Shown piece by piece: positions 34,668 to 42,189 of a stretch of 64,000 bases of DNA (its first letter is position 1; every line of letters begins with the position of its first letter). The position numbers and the translations under genes were made by a program. The notes under the pieces are model-generated. The model ran no database searches. It was not told the DNA's origin and worked only from the letters and a program-made list of their open reading frames with translations. Source of the DNA: Streptomyces abikoensis (GTDB lineage: Bacteria > Actinomycetota > Actinomycetes > Streptomycetales > Streptomycetaceae); NCBI RefSeq assembly GCF_014648775.1, contig NZ_BMRT01000002.1, positions 558,001 to 622,000 of the forward strand, written 5' to 3'.

Positions 34668-35123
34668 ATGAGGACAGCCTTCCGCGCCTGCGCGATCGTC
34701 GCGGCGAACCTGCTGGCGGTCGCCCTGGCCACGACGGCGGGGCAGGCCACGGCCGCCCCCGCGCATGCCGCGCACCGTGCGCAGGGGTGCCGCGGCGACG
34801 GCACGTCGTTCACCGACAGGCTCATCCCCGGCCACTGCCTCCAGAACGGCGGCTACCGCCTGGAGATGCAGTACGACGGCAACCTCGTGCTCTACTCCGG
34901 CTCCCGCGCCTGCTGGGCGAGCGGTACCGACGGGACGAACGGGGTCTACGCGAAGTTCTCCGGGGACTGGAAGCCCGACTCCCCCTACATGACGCTGGAG
35001 TCGCCCGTCGGAGAGCTGCGGAAGTACCGCGGGAAGTACACCGGGCTGCACAAGACCGGGAACGTCAGCCTCAACAACAAGGGCGAGGTCTGGATCGCCT
35101 ACGGGAAGATGGCGGGCTGCTGA
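34668..35123 (+). CDS. Secreted bulb-type (GNA-like) lectin
   Basis: This 151-aa secreted protein has a signal peptide (cleavage near AQA-TAAPAHA, residue 25-35). Its beta-prism domain contains the mannose-binding motif QYDGNLVLY (QxDxNxVxY), with a second degenerate site near VSLNNKGEVWIAY. Single-domain B-lectins of this kind occur in Streptomyces and in lectin-like bacteriocins. It probably binds mannose-type glycans at the cell surface or outside. AGGCGG ribosome site eight bases before the ATG. Two Cys pairs likely form disulfides. Confidence 0.85.
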   Translation: MRTAFRACAIVAANLLAVALATTAGQATAAPAHAAHRAQGCRGDGTSFTDRLIPGHCLQNGGYRLEMQYDGNLVLYSGSRACWASGTDGTNGVYAKFSGDWKPDSPYMTLESPVGELRKYRGKYTGLHKTGNVSLNNKGEVWIAYGKMAGC

Positions 35124-35129
35124 CCCGGC

Positions 35130-35158
35130 GCCCGGGTGCGCTCGCGGCGCCCCCGGGC
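35130..35158. terminator. Bidirectional terminator candidate
   Basis: GCCCGGG (35130-35136) / CCCGGGC (35152-35158), a 7-bp stem, lies between the lectin stop and the convergent carboxylesterase stop. Confidence 0.5.
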
Positions 35159-35178
35159 CGTCGTTGCCCCACCGGCCG

Positions 35179-36726
35179 TCAGGCCGGCAGATCGTAGGGC
35201 CGGACCGTCCGGCCCTCCCAGACCTTTCGGGACGGCTCCTCCGGGTACGGGGCCGTGCTCGGCTCCGTGTCGAGGAGGCGGGTGAGGCGGCCGTCGGCGG
35301 CGGCGTGGGCGGGCCAGCCCGGGTCGCCGTGGGTCGCGAAGGCCGTCCACGAGCGGCGGATCTCCTCCCCGACGGCCAGGAGGTCCTCGGGGAGGGGCCC
35401 CTCGCCGAGCAGCAGCCGGGCCTGCGGGGCGTCGTAGGTGCCGAACAGCAGTGAGACGTCGAGCCCGTGGGCGGCGCCGAGCGCGCCGCCCAGGACGGGC
35501 GCGGGGCGGCGCAGCTCGTACAGGTGCGCCGTGCCGCCGCCGGCGGTGTGGGCCTCGGCGAGGTGGAGCGAGGGCATGCGGAACAGGACGTCGCTGTGGA
35601 CGGTCTCGAAGAGTTCCACGGGGGTGGCGTCCGGGTAGGCGGCGCGGTAGGCGCGGGGGCCGTCGGGGCCGGGGGCGAAGGCGTTCAGCGCCGCCGTGGT
35701 GTCCTCGTCGGTGACCTTGTCCCGGCCGCCGCTCATCACGAGGAACGGCCGGAACTCGTCCCGGGTGTGACCGGTCAGCAGGTCGACGCCGCTCGCCCGG
35801 CCGTCCGGCAGGGCCGTCCAGGGCGTCTCCGGCACGAGGTCGCCGTCCACCACGACGGAGAACGGGGAGCCGGTCCGGGCCAGCGGTCCCCAGCGGTCGG
35901 CCTGGGCGGGCAGCCCGTACATCATCGGGGTGATCGCCTCGGCCAGCCGCCACGGGTCGATCGTGGCGAGGCCGGCGGCCGTGGGGGTGGTGCCCAGGCT
36001 CCCGGCGAGCTCGGCGGCGAGGCCGGAGGCGAGGGCCGGGGTGGTGTAGAGGCCGGGGACGGACTGGGCTATCGCCCGGCGGAAGAGACCGGCGGCGCGG
36101 GGGACGGCCAGCAGGGTGGCGATCGAGCCGGCGCCGGAGGACTGGCCGGCGACGGTGACGCGCGCGGGGTCGCCGCCGAAGCCGGCGATGTTCTCCCGGA
36201 CCCACTCCAGGGCCGCGATCAGGTCGAGCAGGCCCCGGTTGGCGGGGGCGCCCTGGAGCTGGGCGGAGGCCTCGGCGCCCACCCGGTAGTTGAGGGTGAC
36301 CACGACGAGGCCGCCCTGCCGGGCCAGGAGCCCGGCGTCGTAGAGCGGGTCGCCCGCGTGGCCGGAGACGTAGCCGCCGCCGAGGATCCACACCAGGACG
36401 GGCAGCCCCGAGCCGCCGGGGTCCGGCGACCAGACGTTCAGGGTGAGCCAGTCGTCGCCGGTGGCCGTGCCGGTCGCGGGGATCGGGCCGGACTGCGGGG
36501 GCGGCGGGCCGAACTCCCCCGCGTCCCGCACGCCGTCCCAGGGCCGGGCCGGACGGGGGGCCATGAAGCGCAGCTCGCCCACGGGCGGCTGGGCGTAGGG
36601 GATCCCCCGGAAGACGGCGAGGCCGTTCTCGGTACGGCCCCGTACGGTGCCCCGGTCCGTACGGACCTCCGGACCGGTGAGGCCGGCGGGGCCGGTAGGG
36701 GCGGTCACGCCGGTGGCATCGCTCAT
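35179..36726 (-). CDS. Type-B carboxylesterase/lipase
   Basis: This 515-aa alpha/beta hydrolase is of the carboxylesterase/para-nitrobenzyl-esterase family. The N-terminal motif FRGIPYAQPPVGELRF is seen at 39-54. The nucleophile is Ser196 in GQSSGAGS, an acid lies further on, and the catalytic His lies near DVSLLFGT or in the following region. The oxyanion HGGG motif reads LGGGY (115-119), a small departure. There is no signal peptide, so it is cytosolic. It hydrolyses carboxyl esters, with natural substrate unknown. It is monocistronic, with convergent lectin and upstream NlpC gene separated by 91 bp. Confidence 0.9.
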   Translation of the reverse strand: MSDATGVTAPTGPAGLTGPEVRTDRGTVRGRTENGLAVFRGIPYAQPPVGELRFMAPRPARPWDGVRDAGEFGPPPPQSGPIPATGTATGDDWLTLNVWSPDPGGSGLPVLVWILGGGYVSGHAGDPLYDAGLLARQGGLVVVTLNYRVGAEASAQLQGAPANRGLLDLIAALEWVRENIAGFGGDPARVTVAGQSSGAGSIATLLAVPRAAGLFRRAIAQSVPGLYTTPALASGLAAELAGSLGTTPTAAGLATIDPWRLAEAITPMMYGLPAQADRWGPLARTGSPFSVVVDGDLVPETPWTALPDGRASGVDLLTGHTRDEFRPFLVMSGGRDKVTDEDTTAALNAFAPGPDGPRAYRAAYPDATPVELFETVHSDVLFRMPSLHLAEAHTAGGGTAHLYELRRPAPVLGGALGAAHGLDVSLLFGTYDAPQARLLLGEGPLPEDLLAVGEEIRRSWTAFATHGDPGWPAHAAADGRLTRLLDTEPSTAPYPEEPSRKVWEGRTVRPYDLPA

Positions 36727-36817
36727 CGTCGCTCCCTCCCGCGCCCGGAAGCGGCACCCCCGTGCGCGAACGCGGATGTCGGACGGCCCGGGGTTCCGGA
36801 CCGCCCGGTCAAGGAGC

Positions 36818-37291
36818 CTAGTTGACGCGTCCGTACCAGACGCTGCCGGTCCAGATCTTCTCCAGGCGGACCGTGGTGCCGGGCTTGGGGGCGTGCCAGA
36901 TCTTGTTGCTACCCGCGTAGATCCCCACGTGGTAGACGTTGCTGCCCGAGTGGAAGAACACCAGGTCGCCGACCTGGCGGGAGCCGCCGGAGATGTGCCG
37001 GGTGCGGTTGTACTGGTCGGCGGCCACGCGCGGCAGGTTCTTGCCGACCTTCTTGAACGAGTACTGGGTCAGGCCCGAGCAGTCGAACCGGTTCGGGCCG
37101 GCGGCGCCGTACTGGTAGGGGGAGCCCGCCTTGGCGGCGGCGACCTTCAGCGCCTGCTCACCGGGGGTGGCCGCGGACGCCTGGGAGGCGAGGCCGGGGA
37201 CGAGAACCGATGCCGCCAGCGTGGCGGCGGTGACGGCAGAGGCGGTGCCGGCCCGGGATATGAGCGCGGGAATGCGAGGCATAGCAGACAT
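36818..37291 (-). CDS. NlpC/P60 cell-wall peptidase behind a c-di-AMP riboswitch
   Basis: This 157-aa secreted NlpC/P60 (C40) hydrolase cuts peptidoglycan stem peptides. The signal peptide ends near ASQASAATP. The catalytic triad is Cys71 in RFDCSGLTQ, His121 in VYHVGIY and His133 in IWHAPK. I chose ATG 37291 over 37309 because the riboswitch conserved 3' end (CGTAGGCG) reaches 37311, leaving no ribosome site for the upper ATG, whereas AAGGG lies eight bases before 37291. Control by c-di-AMP would tie wall hydrolysis to osmotic state, as known for resuscitation factors in Streptomyces. A small hairpin CGAA-GGGC-TTCG covers the ribosome site. Confidence 0.92.
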   Translation of the reverse strand: MSAMPRIPALISRAGTASAVTAATLAASVLVPGLASQASAATPGEQALKVAAAKAGSPYQYGAAGPNRFDCSGLTQYSFKKVGKNLPRVAADQYNRTRHISGGSRQVGDLVFFHSGSNVYHVGIYAGSNKIWHAPKPGTTVRLEKIWTGSVWYGRVN

Positions 37292-37310
37292 GCCGAAGCC
37301 CTTCGACATC

Positions 37311-37486
37311 CGCCTACGAAAGATGACCTGTCGGGTTCGGGCTGCGAAGTTGCCCGGCCGGATTTCCCGGCTTCACCCCAAGGACCACCGACTTCGTGGT
37401 CCGTACCGCTTGGGTCTCCCGCTCCTGCCGATTCATCAATTCGATGCCGCACCCGGGGCGGCGGCAGGACTCGGCGTCCGCCCGGG
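37311..37486 (-). promoter_or_regulatory. ydaO/yuaA-type c-di-AMP riboswitch
   Basis: On the minus strand the conserved blocks appear in order: GGCAGGAGCGGGAGACCCAAG, then TTGGGGTGAAGCCGGG, then CGAACCCGACAGGTCATC, then TTTCGTAGGCGG directly before the coding region. These match the ydaO/yuaA consensus (GCAGGAGCGGGGGACCCA, TTGGGGTGAA, AACCCGACAGCTAACCTCGTAGGCG in part). The 5' border is estimated from the GGGCGGACGCCGAG segment able to close P1. High c-di-AMP is expected to turn the gene off. Confidence 0.88.
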
Positions 37487-37694
37487 TGGCCCGCCAGGGT
37501 GACGGGATCTTGTGTTCGGTGAGAGATCCTGCACCATGAATCATTAAAATCCGGCACCCGGGCGGCCATCTGTGAACTTCTTCACTTCGGGAGCAGACCC
37601 GGAACCGCGCGCCGCGCGCCCCCGCCGAACTGGCCCTAAACCCCTGTGGCCGCGGGTACTTGCAGCATGGAACGAGTAATTCCGGGAGCGCCGT
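37487..37694. other. Intergenic region upstream of the riboswitch
   Basis: This is 208 bp between the riboswitch and the GH114-like stop. It is locally AT-richer near 37535-37555 (minus strand ATTTTAATGATTCATGGTGCAGGAT), which probably holds the promoter of the NlpC gene. I see no clear terminator for the leftward polysaccharide operon. Confidence 0.35.
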
Positions 37695-38669
37695 TCAGCA
37701 GGGCCGGCGCCAGGCGTCCAGCTCCAGCTTCTTCTGCATCGAGCTCAGCCCGAGCCGCCGCGCCGTGGCACAGAACTCCCCCGGCTGCAGTTCGTATTCA
37801 ACGTGAAAGACCGCTTTGTCCTGCTTCACAAAGGGGCTGAGCTTCTCGCACTCGTCGTACTGCGCGCACTGCTCGTTCACCGCGAAGTCGAAGACCTTCA
37901 CCAGCTGCGGGATCTGGTCCAGGTCGTTCTTCAGCCCGATGGCCATGCCCCGCTCATGGGCGAGATCCGCCAGCATCCGATTGAAGGCGAGCTGGTGATC
38001 GGCCGTCAGCGGAAAGCCGGTGGCATTGCGGAATCCCTCGGTCAGATCCGGTTCGACGGCGTCGAACCCCTTCTGCCGGCACATGTCCATCCGGGCCGCC
38101 ATGAGCGGCCGCAGGGTGTCGAGGCGGCGGATGTCGAACCATTTCTCGCCCTTCCACCCCTTGTTCTTGTTGCCGAGCAGGGTCTTGGGGAATTTCCCCT
38201 GGTCGGGCCGGAAGTCCTCCCAGGCGCCGGCATTGATGTAGCAGATCACCTTCCGGCCGCGGGAATGCAATTGGGCCACGGTTTCGGCCGAATTCTCGAA
38301 GCCGTCGATGTCGTAGACGGGGGCGTCCACCGAGGTGTCGGCCTTTCCGTCCAGTTGCCACTGCCAGCCGGTGCCCGGCTTCGGCTGCCAACGCTCCCCG
38401 GCGGACCCCGGCGCCGAACCCGTGGCCGAACTCCCGGGCGAGGCGGAGGCGTCCGGAGTGCCGGTGGCCTCCGGCCTGCCCGAGGGGCGAGGGGAACCCG
38501 AGGCGCGGGGGGCCGCCGTGACGCCCTCGTCGTCCCGGTCCGGCCCGTCGTCGTCGGAGGGCGACGCGGAGCAGGCCGCCAGGACCAGCAGCAGCCCGGC
38601 GCACAGCCCCGCCCGGACGCGCCGAGCGCTCGTGCCACGCCAAGTCCCCGTACCTTCACGCGCGTTCAT
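37695..38669 (-). CDS. GH114-like endo-alpha-1,4-polygalactosaminidase lipoprotein
   Basis: This 324-aa lipoprotein (lipobox LVLAAC, Cys33) has a Ser/Pro/Gly-rich linker (about 40-95) and a TIM-barrel domain of the GH114/DUF297 type. Its signature stretches are WQWQLDGK, PVYDIDGFENS, RKVICYINAGAWEDFRPD (quoted as VICYINAGAWEDF), GFDAVEPDLTEG and GLKNDLDQ. The Asp/Glu in DIDGFE and AVEPDL are the likely catalytic acids. The family cleaves alpha-1,4-linked galactosamine polymers; members include fungal Ega3 and the hydrolase domain relatives of PelA. GGGAGGC ribosome site. Its ATG overlaps the stop of the spherulin-4 gene. It is the last gene of the eight-gene operon and likely trims the polymer. 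Confidence 0.85.
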   Translation of the reverse strand: MNAREGTGTWRGTSARRVRAGLCAGLLLVLAACSASPSDDDGPDRDDEGVTAAPRASGSPRPSGRPEATGTPDASASPGSSATGSAPGSAGERWQPKPGTGWQWQLDGKADTSVDAPVYDIDGFENSAETVAQLHSRGRKVICYINAGAWEDFRPDQGKFPKTLLGNKNKGWKGEKWFDIRRLDTLRPLMAARMDMCRQKGFDAVEPDLTEGFRNATGFPLTADHQLAFNRMLADLAHERGMAIGLKNDLDQIPQLVKVFDFAVNEQCAQYDECEKLSPFVKQDKAVFHVEYELQPGEFCATARRLGLSSMQKKLELDAWRRPC

Positions 38670-39373
38670 ATCGTGCCTCCCGCCGCGAGGCCGGCGGTCG
38701 GCCGGGGCACCGAGCGCCAGGGGTTGGCCCCCGTGCCCGGCACCGCGCAGTGCACCGCGGCACCGCGCCGGGCGGCGAGCCGCGCCACGCCCGCCGTGCG
38801 CTCCTCGGGCACGCCGTGCACGAGGTGGCAGAACCGCTCCGGTGGATGGCCGGTGGTCCACTCCGGGATCCGGGCGCGCCGGTAGTCCTCCCACGTGCCC
38901 TCGAAGGTGACCAGGAGGTCGGCGAGCGAGGCGTAGCCGGGCTCGGGGTGGGTGCCGGGGTTGAGGACGGCCGTCCGGGCGCCCAGCACCCGGGCGGCCA
39001 GCACCATGCGGCGGTAGCGGGGCAGCGGGGTGTCGTGCGCCGGGACCTGGTCGAGGAAGACGCCGTCCACGTCGTACCAGCGGCGGTGGCGGCGGATGTC
39101 GGCGACCACGGCGCCGGTGCGGCGGTGGCCGTAGCCGGTGTCGACGTAGCCCAGCAGCCGGACGCCCGCGGCGCGCAGCCGTCCGGCCGCCGCGTGGAAG
39201 GCGGGGTCGGGGCGGCCGCCGGGGCCGTCGGCGACGTTGAGGACGACCCCGTACAGCCGGGGGGCGGCGTCGAGCAGCGCCGCCCACTCCTCGGGGTGGG
39301 TGGCGGGGTGGACGTAGAGCGGGACGAGCAGCCGCCCGTCGTCCTGGTGGGCGGCGGGCGCGGTGGCGGTCAT
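38666..39373 (-). CDS. Spherulin-4/GH135-like protein
   Basis: This 235-aa protein of the spherulation-specific family 4 fold has the strand motifs LLVPLYVHPATHPEEW, GVVLNVADGPGG, LLGYVDTGYGHR, VDGVFLDQVPAHD and a late FCHLVHGVPE. In Aspergillus fumigatus the same family includes Sph3 (GH135), an alpha-1,4-N-acetylgalactosaminidase needed for galactosaminogalactan. No signal peptide is evident, which is unusual for the role and suggests a cytosolic or non-classical location. It overlaps both neighbours by four bases (ATGA), so expression is tightly coupled with the epimerase and the GH114 gene. Confidence 0.82.
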   Translation of the reverse strand: MTATAPAAHQDDGRLLVPLYVHPATHPEEWAALLDAAPRLYGVVLNVADGPGGRPDPAFHAAAGRLRAAGVRLLGYVDTGYGHRRTGAVVADIRRHRRWYDVDGVFLDQVPAHDTPLPRYRRMVLAARVLGARTAVLNPGTHPEPGYASLADLLVTFEGTWEDYRRARIPEWTTGHPPERFCHLVHGVPEERTAGVARLAARRGAAVHCAVPGTGANPWRSVPRPTAGLAAGGTI

Positions 39374-40329
39374 GGCACGGGCTCCGTGGCGGGCGCGGTG
39401 GCGGCCCACAGGTCGGTGAGGGAATCGGTGAAGGAGTGCCGGGGCACCCAGTCCAGGACGCGGCCGGCGGCGGTGATGTCGGCCTGCTGCCAGGGGACGG
39501 CGGCCGAGCGCGGCGAGCCGTCGCCGTCCTCGGCGACGCGGTCGCCGACCGGGCCGGTGAACCCGGCCGCGCGCAGCAGCCCTTCGGCCACGTCGCGGAC
39601 GGGGCGGGCGGTGCCGCTGCCGATGTTGAGGACGGCGGGCAGGGGTCGGGGGGCGGTGACGGCGAGGGCGACGGCCTCGGCGACGTCGCGCGGGTCGACG
39701 AAGTCGCGGTGGGCGGAGAGGTCCCCGGTGCGGACGCGGTCGTCGGGTCTCGCCCGGCGCAGTTCGGCGGCGAGGCGGCCGGGGAGGGAGGCGGCGGGGG
39801 CGCCGGGGCCGACGGGGTTGAACACCCGCAGGACGACGGCGTCCAGGCCGGAGCCGGTGACGGCGAGGGTGCCGGCCAGCTTGCTCGCGCCGTAGAGGCC
39901 GAGCGGGCGGGCCGGGGCGCCCTCGCCGACGGGCAGCCGGGCCTCGGCGGGCCCGTACTCGGCCGCCGAGCCCAGGTGGACCAGGCGGGCGTCCGGGGCG
40001 GCTGTGCTCAGGGCCTCGCAGAGCACGGCGGGGCCGCGGGCGTTGACGGCGGTGAGGGTCACGGCGCTGCCGCCGACCGCCCCCGCGCAGTTGACGACGG
40101 CGTCGGGGGCGGCCTCGCGAATCAGGGCCGCGAGCCGGCCGGGGTCGGCGGCCGCCAGGTCGACGGCCAGGAGGTCGACGGCCGCCGGGTCGACCGTCGA
40201 CGGGTCGGAGGGCGGCCCGGCGGCGGGGGCACGGCCGGCGACCCGCACGTGCGCGCCCGGGAGGGCGCGCAGGCGCGAGGCGGTGTGCCGGCCCAGGAAG
40301 CCGGTGGCGCCCAGGACGAGGATGCGCAT
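39370..40329 (-). CDS. NAD-dependent sugar epimerase/dehydratase
   Basis: This 319-aa extended SDR has GATGFLGRH at residues 8-16 (GxxGxxG), an upstream Ser/Thr region HLGSAAEYGP and catalytic YGASK. The C-terminal part binds the nucleotide sugar (VPRHSFTDSLTDLW). Likely a UDP-glucose/UDP-GlcNAc 4-epimerase or related enzyme that supplies activated sugar to the polysaccharide. It starts 9 bp after the nucleotidyltransferase stop and overlaps the spherulin-4 gene start. Exact specificity cannot be told from sequence alone. Confidence 0.85.
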   Translation of the reverse strand: MRILVLGATGFLGRHTASRLRALPGAHVRVAGRAPAAGPPSDPSTVDPAAVDLLAVDLAAADPGRLAALIREAAPDAVVNCAGAVGGSAVTLTAVNARGPAVLCEALSTAAPDARLVHLGSAAEYGPAEARLPVGEGAPARPLGLYGASKLAGTLAVTGSGLDAVVLRVFNPVGPGAPAASLPGRLAAELRRARPDDRVRTGDLSAHRDFVDPRDVAEAVALAVTAPRPLPAVLNIGSGTARPVRDVAEGLLRAAGFTGPVGDRVAEDGDGSPRSAAVPWQQADITAAGRVLDWVPRHSFTDSLTDLWAATAPATEPVP

Positions 40330-40338
40330 CGGGGCCGG

Positions 40339-41052
40339 TCACGCTCCCTTGATCAGCAGGTCACGGCGGACGGCGAACTCGGCGTTGGCCCGGTCGTAGT
40401 CGTCGGGGCGGCCGATGTCGAGCCAATAGCCGTCGAATTCGTAGGCGTTGGGCGGGGTGCCGTCCGCCAGCAGGTCGAGGACGAGCTCGTCGAAGCCGAG
40501 CGGCAGTCCGGGAGTGTAGCGGTCGAGGGCGGCGCGGGAGACTCCGTAGACGCCCATGGAGACGCGGTAGTCCATGCTGGGCTTCTCGGCGAAGCCGACG
40601 ACGCGGCCCGCCTCGGTGGTCAGGACGCCGAAGTCGATGCTGACCCGGCGCGGGTAGGTGGCGATCGTCAGGGGCGCCCCGGAGACGGTGTGGTCGCGCA
40701 GGACGTCGCCGAAGTCCAGGTCGGTGAGGACGTCCCCGTTCATCACCAGGAAGCGCTCGGGGAGCCGGTCGGTCATGGTGAGGAGCGGGCCCATGGTGCC
40801 CAGGGGGCTCTCCTCGGTGGTGTAGTCGACGTCGAGGCCCCACTGGGAGCCGTCGCCGACGTAGGCGCGGATGATGTGGCCGAGGTGGCCGATGGCGAGG
40901 GTGCAGCTGGTGAACCCGGCGCCCGCCAGCTGGCGCATGACGATCTCGAGGATGGCGTGCTGGTCGCCGATGGGCACCAGGGGCTTGGGCAGTGCGGTCG
41001 TGTACGGGCGGAGCCGGACGCCCTTGCCTCCGGCAAGTATCACTGCGTGCAT
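40339..41052 (-). CDS. Sugar-1-phosphate nucleotidyltransferase
   Basis: This 237-aa enzyme of the NTP_transferase family has N-terminal AVILAGGKGVRLRPYT (GGxGxRLxP) and PKPLVPIGD, and an inner NGDVLTDLDF with the metal-binding Asp. It is a short version without a C-terminal left-handed helix, like RfbF/RmlA-related mannose- or glucose-1-phosphate transferases. It makes the nucleotide-sugar donor that the epimerases and the GT4 use. It lies 100 bp after the previous gene in the operon, with a tandem repeat in the gap. Confidence 0.9.
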   Translation of the reverse strand: MHAVILAGGKGVRLRPYTTALPKPLVPIGDQHAILEIVMRQLAGAGFTSCTLAIGHLGHIIRAYVGDGSQWGLDVDYTTEESPLGTMGPLLTMTDRLPERFLVMNGDVLTDLDFGDVLRDHTVSGAPLTIATYPRRVSIDFGVLTTEAGRVVGFAEKPSMDYRVSMGVYGVSRAALDRYTPGLPLGFDELVLDLLADGTPPNAYEFDGYWLDIGRPDDYDRANAEFAVRRDLLIKGA

Positions 41053-41100
41053 GTGGGTGCCGTTCCTCTCTTGTGCCGCGTGAGTGGTGCCGCGTGGGTG

Positions 41101-41156
41101 GACGGGAACGTCAGTGGACGGGACGGGAACGTCAGTGGACGGGACGGGAACGTCAG
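41101..41156. repeat. 21-bp tandem repeat in the polysaccharide operon
   Basis: There are about 2.7 perfect copies of a 21-bp unit (GACGGGAACGTCAGTGGACG plus G) at 41101-41121, 41122-41142 and 41143-41156. The last copy runs into the stop codon of the upstream epimerase. It may be an expanded non-coding spacer, a protein-binding array or an mRNA element between the two coding regions. Confidence 0.8.
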
Positions 41157-42154
41157 ACGTTGTAGATGCCGGTCTTGTAGCGGCCGAGGTTGGCGGGGTC
41201 GCGGAAGAAGGCGATGGTGTCGGCGAGGCCCTGTTCCAGGGTGTGGGCGGGGGCCCAGCCGGTGGCGGCGCGCAGCCGGGTGGAGTCGCAGACCAGCCGC
41301 ATCACCTCGGAGTTGGCGGGCCGGACGCGCTCGGCCTCCTCGGTCACCTCGAGGTCGGTGTCCATGAGCTTGCCGATGAGGGTCACCAGGTCGCCGACGG
41401 AGATCTCCTCGCCGGTGCCGGAGTTGAAGGTGCGGCCGAGGACGGCGGCTGCGGGCGCGGTGCCCACGGCGCGGAAGGCGGCCACGGTGTCCTTGACGTA
41501 GCTGAAGTCGCGGGTGGGCCGCAGGTCGCCGAGGGTGATGGCGCGCTGTCCGGCGGCGACCTGGCCGATGACGGTGGGGATGACGGCCCGCATGGACTGG
41601 CGGGGGCCGAAGGTGTTGAAGGGGCGCAGGGTGACGACGGGCAGGCCGAAGCTGGCGTGGTAGCTGTCGGCGAGCCGGTCCCCGCCGGCCTTGGAGGCGG
41701 CGTAGGGGGACTGGGTGTTGATGGGGTGGTCCTCGGTGATGGGCACGGTCCGCGCGGTGCCGTAGGTCTCGCTGGTGGAGGTGTGGACCAGGCGCGGGAT
41801 GCCCTGGTGGCGGACGGCTTCGAGGACGTTGAGGGTGCCGGTGACGTTGGTCTCGACGTAGCTGTGCGGGGCCCGGTAGGAGTACGGGATCGCGATGAGG
41901 GCGGCCAGGTGGTAGACGGTCTCGGCGCCGGCCACCAGGCCCTGGACGGAGCCGGGGTCGCGGACGTCGCCGAGGACGACCTCGACGTGCTCCATGACCT
42001 CCTCGGGCAGGTCCTCCAGCCAGCCGAAGGACGAGAAGGAGTTGTACTGGACCATCGCGCGGACCCGGTGGCCGTCGGCGACGAGGGCCTCCACGAGGTG
42101 CGATCCGATGAATCCTTCGGCGCCGGTGACGGCGACGAGTGCGCTTGCGGACAC
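41153..42154 (-). CDS. NAD-dependent epimerase/dehydratase (GDP-mannose 4,6-dehydratase-like)
   Basis: This 333-aa extended SDR starts with VAVTGAEGFIGSHLVEAL (GxxGxxG). It has a TSTSETYGT segment with the catalytic Ser/Thr, YAASK (YxxxK) and LRPFNTFGPRQSMRAVIP in the substrate region. It resembles UDP-glucuronate/UDP-glucose 4-epimerases and GDP-mannose 4,6-dehydratases. GTG start with GAGGAG seven bases upstream. It is 35 bp after the membrane protein gene. Together with the second epimerase it should make the hexosamine donor for the polysaccharide. Confidence 0.87.
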   Translation of the reverse strand: MSASALVAVTGAEGFIGSHLVEALVADGHRVRAMVQYNSFSSFGWLEDLPEEVMEHVEVVLGDVRDPGSVQGLVAGAETVYHLAALIAIPYSYRAPHSYVETNVTGTLNVLEAVRHQGIPRLVHTSTSETYGTARTVPITEDHPINTQSPYAASKAGGDRLADSYHASFGLPVVTLRPFNTFGPRQSMRAVIPTVIGQVAAGQRAITLGDLRPTRDFSYVKDTVAAFRAVGTAPAAAVLGRTFNSGTGEEISVGDLVTLIGKLMDTDLEVTEEAERVRPANSEVMRLVCDSTRLRAATGWAPAHTLEQGLADTIAFFRDPANLGRYKTGIYNV

Positions 42155-42189
42155 GAGCGTTCTCCTCTTCAGGGCTTCTTCACGGTGGC

